Notes under the pieces: generated by a model
Seen by the model: only the letters and a program-made list of their open reading frames with translations
What the model was told of the DNA's origin: nothing
The model's database searches: none
Position numbers and translations under genes: made by a program
Shown: in pieces, positions 1-5,816 of the stretch
How positions within the stretch are numbered: the first letter of the stretch is position 1
How the letters are laid out: every line of letters begins with the position of its first letter
Assembly (NCBI GenBank): GCA_947631805.1
Contig: CANRNA010000098.1
Location: 1-6,687, forward strand
Source of the DNA: an uncultured Oscillospiraceae bacterium
Lineage (GTDB): Bacteria; Bacillota; Clostridia; Oscillospirales; Oscillospiraceae
Direction: 5' to 3'
DNA length: 6,687 nucleotides

Positions 1-932
1 AGCCGGTAGAAGTTGGAGTTCAGGCCGATGTTGGCCAGCAGGAACACCCCGTCGCCGTTGATGTCGATGCTGGTATAGGACGCGGCGATGCACTTGAAAA
101 GGCCGAACAGCAGCGCCGCTCCGGCGATGTTCAAAGGCTTCCAGTTGCCGAAGATCATGACGGCCAGGGCCAGGAAGCCGAAGCCCGCCACGTCGCCGTT
201 GGAGGCGCAGTTGGTGGTGGTCAGGGCGTACACGAATCCGCCCATGCCCGCCAGAGCGCCGGAGATGGTGACGCCAGCGTAGCGCATCTTCACCACGTTG
301 ATGCCCAGGGAGTCGGCCGCCTGGGGATTTTCGCCGCAGGAGCGCAGCCGCAGGCCGAACCGGGTCTTATACAGGACGATGGACAGGATGATGAACAGAA
401 GGATGCACACATAGGTGGTCAGATACACCTTGTCCAAAAACGCGCTGGCGAAGAAGCCCAGCTTGGCCTTCTTGTCAAAGCCCAGCATGGTCTTTTTTAT
501 CATGAACCAGCTGGCGGCGTCGCCGGTGGCCATCTGCAGGGTGTTCTGGTTGACGATGAGCCGGATGAGGAACAGCACCAGGGCCGGGGCCAGCAGGTTC
601 AGGGCGGTGCCGCCGATGGTCTGGTCCGCCTTCAGGTTGATGGCCGCGAACGCCAGCAACAGCGAGAACACCGCGCCCAGCGCGGCCGCCACCGCCATGG
701 TCATGATCATGAAGCCCTGCAGGGCGACCCAGTTGTTCATCTCCTTGGCCGCGTCGAACCAGCCCCATTGCTGGACCAGACGCACGAACAGCACGCCCAC
801 GAACGCGCCGAAGATCATGATGCCTTCCAGCGCCAGGTTGATGATGCCGCTGCGCTCGGCGAACACGCCCGCCAGGGCCACGATCATCAGGGGCACGGCA
901 TAGACCAGCGTAGAACGAACGAGAAATGCCAT
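1..932 (-). CDS. BMP-type nucleoside ABC transporter, second permease subunit (NupQ-like), 3' end cut by window
   Basis: Polytopic inner-membrane permease of the BPD_transp_2 (branched-chain amino acid/ribose/nucleoside) type, expected to pair with the permease encoded just upstream and form the nucleoside channel. The first 310 residues are visible, and the usual family length suggests only a few tens of residues are missing beyond base 1. Family marks are ERSGIINLALEGIM near residues 26-39 and CGENPQAADSLGINV near 199-213, the cytoplasmic loop that docks on the ATPase. Hydrophobic membrane stretches lie around 8-24, 34-52, 71-97, 112-127, 171-188, 217-237 and 249-285. The start is the ATG at 932-930. 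It shares one base with the upstream stop (TAATG), and an AAAGGAGG ribosome site lies about 10 nt before it. Last gene seen in the operon. Closest known counterpart by order and motifs is B. subtilis NupQ; the exact substrate cannot be read from sequence. Confidence 0.93.
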   Translation of the reverse strand, partial: MAFLVRSTLVYAVPLMIVALAGVFAERSGIINLALEGIMIFGAFVGVLFVRLVQQWGWFDAAKEMNNWVALQGFMIMTMAVAAALGAVFSLLLAFAAINLKADQTIGGTALNLLAPALVLFLIRLIVNQNTLQMATGDAASWFMIKKTMLGFDKKAKLGFFASAFLDKVYLTTYVCILLFIILSIVLYKTRFGLRLRSCGENPQAADSLGINVVKMRYAGVTISGALAGMGGFVYALTTTNCASNGDVAGFGFLALAVMIFGNWKPLNIAGAALLFGLFKCIAASYTSIDINGDGVFLLANIGLNSNFYR

Positions 933-2176
933 TACTCCTTGCCCTCCTTTCCGCCGTCCGCCGCGCTCGCGGCAGGGACGGCAGGTTCCGCGTTGGCGTC
1001 CGGCTTGGGACCGGCCTTTTTCTTCGCCTTGCCGCCCAGCCACAGCTTGATGACCAGGGAGAAGGCGGACAGGTACACGATGACGGCGATGATCACGTCG
1101 GTGATATACTCGTTATAGGCCGTCAGGTTGGTCAGCTGCAATCCGGCGATGTCCAGCATGGACATGAACATGCCGGTGAAGATGACGGCGATGGGGTTGC
1201 ACACCGCCAGCAGGGCCACGGGGATGCCGTTGAAGCCGGTGGCGGGCAGGGACTGGTAGGTGCTCCAGAAGAATTCCGTGTTGCCCGCCAGCCAGTAGAG
1301 GGACGCGCCCGCGCCGGACATGGCTCCGGCGATGGCCATGGAGAGCACGATGCTGCGCTTGTCCTTGATGCCCGCGTACTTGGCCGCGTGGCGGTTGGCG
1401 CCGCAGGCCTTCAGCTCATAGCCGAAGGTGGTCTTGGCAAAGACGATGTACATCAGCACCGCCAGCAAAATGGCGATGATGATGCCGCCGTTCACCTGGG
1501 AGCCGGGGAAGATCTTGTCCAGGAACATCTTGGGGGTCTGGACCCCGTTGAAGCTGGTCTTGTAGATGTAGGCGGTCTTGGTGTTCTCCACGGTGTTTTT
1601 GAGGTTGCTGACGTCAAAGACCCAGGTGACCAGGTTGGCGGATATCCAGTTGGTCATGATGCAGGCCAGCACCTCGTTGATGTTCAGAAACGCCTTCAGC
1701 ATGCCGGGGATAGCGCCCCACAGGGCCCCGGCGGCCATGCCGCCCAGGAAGGCCAGTATCCATATCAGCCAGGCGGGCACTACCTCGGAGGGTATCTCCA
1801 GGGCGATGAACAATGTGGCGGCGGTACCGGCCAGGTACTGGCCCGGCGCGCCGATGTTGAACAGGCCCGTCTTATAGGCCACGGCCACGGACAGGCCGGT
1901 GAGTATCAGGGGGGTGGCCCTGAACAGCATGTTGCCGAAGGTCACCGGGTTGAAGCCGAAGGTCAGTCCGCCCGCCGCGTTGCGGCCCGTGCTGACGATG
2001 CCCAGGAAGATGAGCTGGATGCCCTCCCAGGCGGATTTGAGGCTCAGGCTCTTGTTGAACACGCCCACCAGGAGGACCACCAGCGCACCGGCCACCAGGC
2101 CGATGAGGATGCTCAGCAGAGAGGCCAGCACCGAACGGGTACTATCCCGCTGCATCAAAGGTGTCTTTTCCTTCAT
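932..2176 (-). CDS. BMP-type nucleoside ABC transporter, first permease subunit (NupP-like)
   Basis: Inner-membrane permease of 414 residues, BPD_transp_2 fold. Expected to form a heterodimeric channel with the permease that follows and to be powered by the ATPase that precedes. Visible marks are a first membrane segment at about 15-40, FNIGAPGQYLAGT at 106-118 (family NIGAEGQ-like motif), NEVLACIMTNW at 167-177, the ATPase-coupling loop KACGANRHAAKYAGI at 256-270, and GFNGIPVALLAV at 314-325. Two parts look extra for the core fold: a hydrophilic stretch at about 188-230 between membrane segments, and a C-terminal tail from about 381 rich in Lys, Ala, Pro and Asp/Glu, probably cytoplasmic and disordered. 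The ATG overlaps the ATPase stop by 4 nt (ATGA), and an AAAGGAG ribosome site lies about 11 nt upstream, so translational coupling is likely. Corresponds to B. subtilis NupP by position in the operon. Confidence 0.95.
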   Translation of the reverse strand: MKEKTPLMQRDSTRSVLASLLSILIGLVAGALVVLLVGVFNKSLSLKSAWEGIQLIFLGIVSTGRNAAGGLTFGFNPVTFGNMLFRATPLILTGLSVAVAYKTGLFNIGAPGQYLAGTAATLFIALEIPSEVVPAWLIWILAFLGGMAAGALWGAIPGMLKAFLNINEVLACIMTNWISANLVTWVFDVSNLKNTVENTKTAYIYKTSFNGVQTPKMFLDKIFPGSQVNGGIIIAILLAVLMYIVFAKTTFGYELKACGANRHAAKYAGIKDKRSIVLSMAIAGAMSGAGASLYWLAGNTEFFWSTYQSLPATGFNGIPVALLAVCNPIAVIFTGMFMSMLDIAGLQLTNLTAYNEYITDVIIAVIVYLSAFSLVIKLWLGGKAKKKAGPKPDANAEPAVPAASAADGGKEGKE

Positions 2177-3723
2177 GCGGTCTCACGCTCCTTTCCCTGC
2201 CGCTTGGCTCCGGCCATATACAGGCCCAGCTCCTCCACGGTGGTTTTCTTCGGGTCAAGCTCGCCCACGATCTCGCCCTCGTACATGACCAGGATGCGGT
2301 CGGACAGGTTCATGACCTCGTCCAGCTCCAGGCTCACCAGCAGCACCGCCTTGCCCGCGTCACGCTGGGCCACCAGCTGGCTGTGGATGTACTCGATGGC
2401 GCCCACGTCCAGGCCGCGGGTGGGCTGGACGGCCACGATCAGGGGCAGGTCCCGGTCTATCTCCCGGGCCACGATGGCCTTCTGCTGGTTGCCGCCGGAC
2501 ATGCTCCGGGCGATGGTGACGGGCCCCTGGCCGGAGCGCACGTCGTATTGCTCTATCAGGTCCTCGGCGTAGGAGCGCACCGCGTCGAAGCGGATGAAGC
2601 CGTGGTTCTGGAACCGGGGCTCATAGTAGCGCTGGAGCACCATGTTCTGCTCCAACGTGAAGTCCAGCACCAGGCCGTGCTTGTGCCGGTCCTCGGGGAT
2701 GTGGCTCATGCCGGTCTGGCTGCGGGCGCGGATGGACTGGTGGGTGATGTCGTGGCCGCACAGGGTTATCTTCCCGGCGCTGGCCTTCTCCAGACCGGTG
2801 AGAGCCTGGACGAACTCCGTCTGGCCGTTGCCGTCGATACCGGCGATGCAGACTATCTCCCCGGCGTGGGCGGTGAAGGACACGTTCTTCACCGCGTCGT
2901 TTTTATGTACCTTGGAGGGCACCGTCAGCCCTTCCACGGTGAGCACAGCCTCCTTGGGCTGGGCGGGGGCCTTGTCCACCACCAGCTGGACGGGGCGGCC
3001 CACCATCATGCGGCTCAGCTCTTCCTTGGTGGTACCGGCGGTGTCGATGGTGCCCACGTATTTGCCCTTGCGCAGCACCGTCACCCGGTCGGAGACCTCC
3101 ATGATCTCGTTGAGCTTGTGGGAGATGAACAGGATGCTCTTGCCCTCGGCGGCCAGATTCTTCATGATCTGCATGAGCTCCTCTATCTCCTGGGGCGTCA
3201 GCACGGCGGTGGGCTCGTCGAAGATGAGTATCTCGTTGTCCCGATAGAGCATCTTCAATATCTCGGTGCGCTGCTGCATGCCGACGGTGATGTCCTCCAC
3301 CTTGGCGTCCAGGTCCACCAGCAGTCCGTACTGCTCGGACAGGGCCTTCACCTTGGCCCGGGCGTTCTTTTTTTGCAGAAAGCCCATCTTCGTGTCCTCG
3401 GCGCCCAGGATGATGTTGTCCAGGACCGTGAACACGTCCACCAGCTGGAAGTGCTGGTGCACCATGCCGATGTGCAGGGCGGTGGCGTCGTTGGGGCTCT
3501 CTATCTTCACCGGCTGGCCGTTTTTGCGTATCTCCCCCTGCTCCGGCTGGTACAGGCCGAACAGCACGCTCATGAGGGTGCTCTTGCCCGCGCCGTTCTC
3601 GCCCAGCAGGGCGTGTATCTCGCCCTTGCGCAGCTGGAGGGTGATGTCGTCATTGGCCTTGATACCGGGAAATTCCTTGGTGATGTGAAGCATCTCAATG
3701 ACGTATTCCGGGGTCTTCTCCAT
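2173..3723 (-). CDS. BMP-type nucleoside ABC transporter, double ATP-binding subunit (NupO-like)
   Basis: Cytoplasmic ATPase of 516 residues with two fused ABC domains, the arrangement of RbsA/MglA and of nucleoside importers such as NupO. Domain 1 has Walker A GENGAGKST (41-49), Q-loop Gln90, a degenerate signature VGMQQR (147-152), Walker B ILIFDEPT (165-172) and switch His202. Domain 2 is degenerate in the family-typical way: its Walker A GIDGNGQTE (295-303) lacks the lysine, its signature MSGGNQQK (408-415) is intact, Walker B runs into VQPTRGLDVG with Gln433 in place of the catalytic Glu, and Ser464 stands where the switch His would be. Composite sites would therefore be one active and one degenerate. 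The start ATG at 3723-3721 follows a GGAGGAGG ribosome site. Upstream, a 103-nt gap containing a hairpin separates it from the binding-protein gene. Sugar import is the alternative role; BMP and permease neighbours argue for nucleosides. Confidence 0.96.
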   Translation of the reverse strand: MEKTPEYVIEMLHITKEFPGIKANDDITLQLRKGEIHALLGENGAGKSTLMSVLFGLYQPEQGEIRKNGQPVKIESPNDATALHIGMVHQHFQLVDVFTVLDNIILGAEDTKMGFLQKKNARAKVKALSEQYGLLVDLDAKVEDITVGMQQRTEILKMLYRDNEILIFDEPTAVLTPQEIEELMQIMKNLAAEGKSILFISHKLNEIMEVSDRVTVLRKGKYVGTIDTAGTTKEELSRMMVGRPVQLVVDKAPAQPKEAVLTVEGLTVPSKVHKNDAVKNVSFTAHAGEIVCIAGIDGNGQTEFVQALTGLEKASAGKITLCGHDITHQSIRARSQTGMSHIPEDRHKHGLVLDFTLEQNMVLQRYYEPRFQNHGFIRFDAVRSYAEDLIEQYDVRSGQGPVTIARSMSGGNQQKAIVAREIDRDLPLIVAVQPTRGLDVGAIEYIHSQLVAQRDAGKAVLLVSLELDEVMNLSDRILVMYEGEIVGELDPKKTTVEELGLYMAGAKRQGKERETA

Positions 3724-3776
3724 ATTTTCGCCTCCTCCTTCTCTGATTTGCCGGAAAATTAACTATATCTTTAAGT

Positions 3777-3809
3777 AAGAAAGGGAAGAGTGTTGCTCTT
3801 CCCCTTCTT
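3777..3809 (-). terminator. Hairpin between binding-protein and ATPase genes; partial terminator or 3' stabiliser
   Basis: A 14-bp stem (arms 3777-3790 and 3796-3809) encloses a 5-nt loop (CAACA on the minus strand) and begins 17 nt after the binding-protein stop codon. Read on the minus strand, the only imperfection (3782/3804) is a G-U wobble; on the plus strand it is an A-C mismatch, so the structure belongs to the minus-strand transcript. The following bases are only moderately U-rich (TTTCTTACTT overlapping the arm), so termination is probably incomplete. Such hairpins commonly raise binding-protein expression over the membrane complex. No separate strong promoter was seen between it and the ATPase gene. 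Confidence 0.75.
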
Positions 3810-3826
3810 GCGTTCTATAGGCCGGA

Positions 3827-4963
3827 TCACTCGATGTAGTTGATGGTCACGAGATCGGTGGCCGCGTCGGCGATGGCGCCGCCCTCCAGGACGGTGTTAT
3901 CCACCTCGATGTCGCCAGCCTTCATGGCCTCGACCAGATCGTTGTACTCATCAACGGAGAAGTTCTCCAGGCTCCAGGTGGCGGTGGGGATGCCCACGTA
4001 GTCGCCGTCGATGCCCAGGACGGTGCCGGTGCCGCCGATGTCGGCCCACTCGTCGCCGTAGAACTTGCCGATGGCCCACTCAGTGGAGCCCTGCAGGTTC
4101 TTCAGAGCGGAGGTCACGACATACTCGGACTGGAAGGACTGGTCCACGTCCACGCCGATGACAGCGCCGTCGTTGGCGCCGGCAGCAGCGGTGATGGAGT
4201 CGAACATGGAGCCGCCGCAGGCGAACACGATCTCGGTGCCGTTCTCATACCAGCCGTTGACCATGGTCTGCAGCTCGCTGGACGCCTGGAAGTTGGCGCC
4301 GTAGTTCCAGGAGTAGTTGATGTTGACCGGGGTCTCCATCTCCGCGGCAGCCGCCGCAGCGCCCTGGACGAAGCCGTAGCCGTAACGGCAGCAGGCCGGG
4401 TTGGTGCCGCCGCCGCCGCCGCAGAAGCCCAGCTCAGTGTAGCCTTCCTTCACCACGGCGTAACCGGCGAAATAGCCGCTCTGCTCTTCCTGATAGGAGA
4501 TGCCGGCCACGTTCTCCAGCACGTTGCCGTCAGCGTCGGACACGGGATAGCCGTCGATGAAGACGAACTTCACGTCCGGGTTGGCGGAAGCGGTGGCGGA
4601 CAGGGCGCCCTCCTGCAGGAAGCCGGCGCAGACCACGATCTTGGCGCCGCCGTCCACAGCGGCCTGCATGGCGTCGATGCGGTCGTCATCGGTGGCCTCG
4701 GAGCCGTTGGCGGGCTGATAGTACTTGTAGGACAGGCCGTTGGCGTTGGCATAGCACTTCACGCCGTTCCAGGTGCCCTCGTTGAAGCTCTTGTCCTTCA
4801 GCTGGCCCACGTCGGTGACGAAGGCGACTTCGTAGGTATTGTCCGCGGAAGTCATGTTGTCCTCGATGGAGTCGGGGTCTACCGCTTCGCCGTCGGCAAA
4901 GGCCGTTACGGACAGGGCGAAGACCATGGTCAGGGCAAGAAGAAGCGCGAGTAACTTTTTCAT
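3827..4963 (-). CDS. BMP/PnrA-family nucleoside-binding protein, secreted, no lipobox
   Basis: Extracellular substrate-binding protein of 378 residues that would capture nucleosides and deliver them to the permease pair encoded downstream. Residues 1-23 form a classical signal peptide (KK, a Leu/Ala-rich core, then AFA before Asp24), giving a type I signal peptidase site. There is no cysteine at the cleavage site, whereas characterised Gram-positive and spirochaete BMP proteins are usually lipoproteins. Family motifs are TDVGQLKDKSFNEGTW (50-65), FIDGYP (135-140), SGYFAGYA near 162-169, RYGYGFVQGA (193-202) and VIGVDVDQ (268-275), whose acidic residues are in the region that contacts the ribose in PnrA-type structures. 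Six cysteines (70, 112, 181, 191, 192, 249) and a five-glycine run at 182-186 are unusual. The start has an ideal AAGGAGG six nt upstream, and no in-frame alternative start exists before an upstream stop. First gene of the transporter operon; counterpart of NupN/BmpA. Confidence 0.95.
   Translation of the reverse strand: MKKLLALLLALTMVFALSVTAFADGEAVDPDSIEDNMTSADNTYEVAFVTDVGQLKDKSFNEGTWNGVKCYANANGLSYKYYQPANGSEATDDDRIDAMQAAVDGGAKIVVCAGFLQEGALSATASANPDVKFVFIDGYPVSDADGNVLENVAGISYQEEQSGYFAGYAVVKEGYTELGFCGGGGGTNPACCRYGYGFVQGAAAAAAEMETPVNINYSWNYGANFQASSELQTMVNGWYENGTEIVFACGGSMFDSITAAAGANDGAVIGVDVDQSFQSEYVVTSALKNLQGSTEWAIGKFYGDEWADIGGTGTVLGIDGDYVGIPTATWSLENFSVDEYNDLVEAMKAGDIEVDNTVLEGGAIADAATDLVTINYIE
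4406..4420 (-). repeat. In-frame (GGC)5 trinucleotide run coding five glycines
   Basis: Five GCC units on the plus strand, GGC on the coding strand, encode Gly182-Gly186 of the binding protein, immediately after Cys181. Codons are identical, so slippage could alter glycine number without a frameshift. Whether it varies between strains cannot be judged here. Confidence 0.6.
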
Positions 4964-5022
4964 GGGAGTCCTCCTTAAAAAAATTATAAATTTCTCTTTG
5001 GGTCGCGCATACGTACAATATG

Positions 5023-5051
5023 ATTATAACATGTCCTATCCGCGGGCGCAA
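5023..5051 (-). promoter_or_regulatory. Promoter of the nucleoside transporter operon
   Basis: On the minus strand, a TTGCGC -35 box (5051-5046) is followed by a 17-bp spacer and a perfect TATAAT -10 box (5028-5023) preceded by TG one base upstream (TGTTATAAT, extended -10). Transcription would start near 5016, leaving a leader of about 53 nt before the binding-protein ATG. The -35 box matches consensus at only three of six positions, and A/T-rich DNA with a T7 tract lies just upstream of it on this strand. A weak -35 with a strong extended -10 suits either activator dependence or an UP-element-assisted promoter. Confidence 0.75.
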
Positions 5052-5141
5052 CGGAAAACACATAAAAAAACGGCAACGAGAAATTGCAAAATAGTTGCAA
5101 ATCTGCCATAATATTCCTATCTATCTTCCGCCTTGCGCCCG
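5043..5141. repeat. 9-bp perfect inverted repeat carrying both -35 boxes
   Basis: CGGGCGCAA at 5043-5051 and its exact reverse complement TTGCGCCCG at 5133-5141 each contain the -35 box of one of the divergent promoters plus three adjoining spacer bases. The similarity extends upstream of both boxes as TTCCG, directly before the box on the minus side and two bases further away on the plus side. Arm centre is position 5092. Confidence 0.7.
5084..5100. promoter_or_regulatory. Candidate operator, TTGCAA-N5-TTGCAA dyad at the centre of the divergent region
   Basis: Two TTGCAA hexamers (5084-5089 and 5095-5100) are separated by AATAG. Because the hexamer is itself palindromic, this is both an inverted repeat and a direct repeat with an 11-bp period, about one helical turn. 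Its centre, 5092, is exactly the midpoint of the two -35 boxes and of the two -10 boxes, with 32 bp free on either side. That geometry fits a dimeric regulator acting from upstream on both promoters. The regulator is not encoded in this window and I cannot assign its family. Confidence 0.5.
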
Positions 5142-5161
5142 AGGGGCATTTATGGTATCAT
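5133..5161 (+). promoter_or_regulatory. Promoter of the udk-tdk-tagD operon
   Basis: A TTGCGC -35 box (5133-5138), 17-bp spacer and TATCAT -10 box (5156-5161) preceded by TGG form an extended -10 promoter, the mirror image of the divergent one. An overlapping perfect TATAAT at 5161-5166 could serve as an alternative -10 but would need a 22-bp spacer from this -35 box. Start of transcription near 5168 gives a short leader of about 23 nt before the udk ATG, leaving no room for a riboswitch. Confidence 0.7.
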
Positions 5162-5176
5162 ATAATTTAAATAGAG

Positions 5177-5184
5177 AAAGGGGG
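5177..5184 (+). promoter_or_regulatory. Ribosome-binding site that fixes the udk start
   Basis: AAAGGGGG lies six nt before the ATG at 5191. It lies downstream of the predicted transcription start, so an upstream in-frame ATG at 5095 or 5152 is unlikely to be used; both precede the predicted mRNA start. Confidence 0.75.
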
Positions 5185-5190
5185 CGCTTC

Positions 5191-5814
5191 ATGGGAAAGA
5201 TACTCACCATCGGTATCGCCGGGGGCACCGGCAGCGGCAAGACCACCATCACCCGGCGGCTCCAGCGGCAGTTCGAGAGCCAGGTCTGCACCCTGTACCA
5301 CGACGATTACTACTATGCCCACGACTCTCTCACCATGGAGGAGCGCTCCAAGCTCAACTACGACTGCCCCGCCGCCTTTGAGACCGGCCTGCTCATCCGC
5401 CAGCTGGAGTCCCTGCGCCGGGGCGACGCGGTGGACGCGCCTGTCTATGACTACACCGTCCACAACCGGGCCCCCCGGACCCAGCGCATCCTGCCAGCGC
5501 CGGTGGTGCTGGTGGAGGGTATCCTCATCCTGGAGAACCAGGAGCTGTGCCGGAACCTGGACATCAAGGTGTTCGTGGACGCGGACGCGGACGTGCGCAT
5601 TTTGCGGCGTATCGTCCGGGACGTGCGGGACAGGGGCCGGACCCTGGAATCGGTCGTGAACCAGTACCTGACCACGGTCAAGCCCATGCACGAGCAGTAT
5701 GTGGAGCCGTCCAAGCGGCGGGCGGACATCATCATCCCGGAGGGCGGCCACAACGAGGTGGCCATGGAATTGCTCATCCGGCGCATCCAGGCACATCTGG
5801 AGAAGGGAGAATAA
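5191..5814 (+). CDS. udk: Uridine kinase (uridine/cytidine kinase)
   Basis: Cytoplasmic P-loop kinase of 207 residues, matching the usual length of bacterial Udk. Phosphorylates uridine and cytidine to UMP and CMP with ATP or GTP, the trapping step of pyrimidine ribonucleoside salvage. Sequence marks are Walker A GGTGSGKTT (11-19), HDDYYYAHDSLTMEER (37-52; family DsYYkd.s.LslEER with the candidate catalytic Asp39), NYDCPAAF (56-63), PVYDYTVHNR (84-93), VVLVEGILILEN (105-116), DIKVFVDADADVRILRRI (124-141), RDRGR (146-150), QYLTTVKPMHEQYVEPSK (158-175) and ADIIIPEGG (178-186). Start chosen at 5191 because of the ribosome site and promoter position, and because the encoded N-terminus (MGKILTIGIAGG) matches the family. 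First gene of its operon, transcribed away from the nucleoside transporter, which would supply its substrates. Confidence 0.97.
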   Translation: MGKILTIGIAGGTGSGKTTITRRLQRQFESQVCTLYHDDYYYAHDSLTMEERSKLNYDCPAAFETGLLIRQLESLRRGDAVDAPVYDYTVHNRAPRTQRILPAPVVLVEGILILENQELCRNLDIKVFVDADADVRILRRIVRDVRDRGRTLESVVNQYLTTVKPMHEQYVEPSKRRADIIIPEGGHNEVAMELLIRRIQAHLEKGE

Positions 5815-5816
5815 GC

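Noticed and set aside
2380..2840. Degenerate second ATP-binding domain as a sign of a decaying gene
   Set aside because: Loss of the Walker A lysine and the Walker B Glu-to-Gln change are typical of the second domain in this family, and the reading frame and motifs are otherwise complete.
1..3723. Sugar (ribose/galactose) importer instead of nucleoside importer
   Set aside because: ATPase and permeases alone could fit, but the binding protein is BMP/PnrA type, the gene order matches nupNOPQ, and nucleoside kinases lie divergently next to it.
926..3762. Very long plus-strand open frames (926-2572 and 2161-3762) antisense to the transporter genes
   Set aside because: They are rich in His, Gln, Gly and Val with no recognisable domain, and are mirror frames of GC-rich coding DNA. 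The minus-strand frames carry full family motifs and ribosome sites.
5064..5098. Minus-strand GCAAC/GTTGC hairpin followed by T7, resembling a terminator
   Set aside because: The stem has only 5 bp with a 16-nt loop and no gene ends upstream of it on that strand. The T-tract is better explained as A/T-rich DNA upstream of the transporter promoter.
5095..5190. Longer udk starting at 5095 or 5152
   Set aside because: The added residues have no family similarity, their codons cover the predicted -35 and -10 boxes, and the good ribosome site belongs to the ATG at 5191.
4964..5190. Purine or other riboswitch in either leader
   Set aside because: Predicted leaders are about 53 and 23 nt, too short for a known purine aptamer plus expression platform, and no conserved aptamer core was seen.
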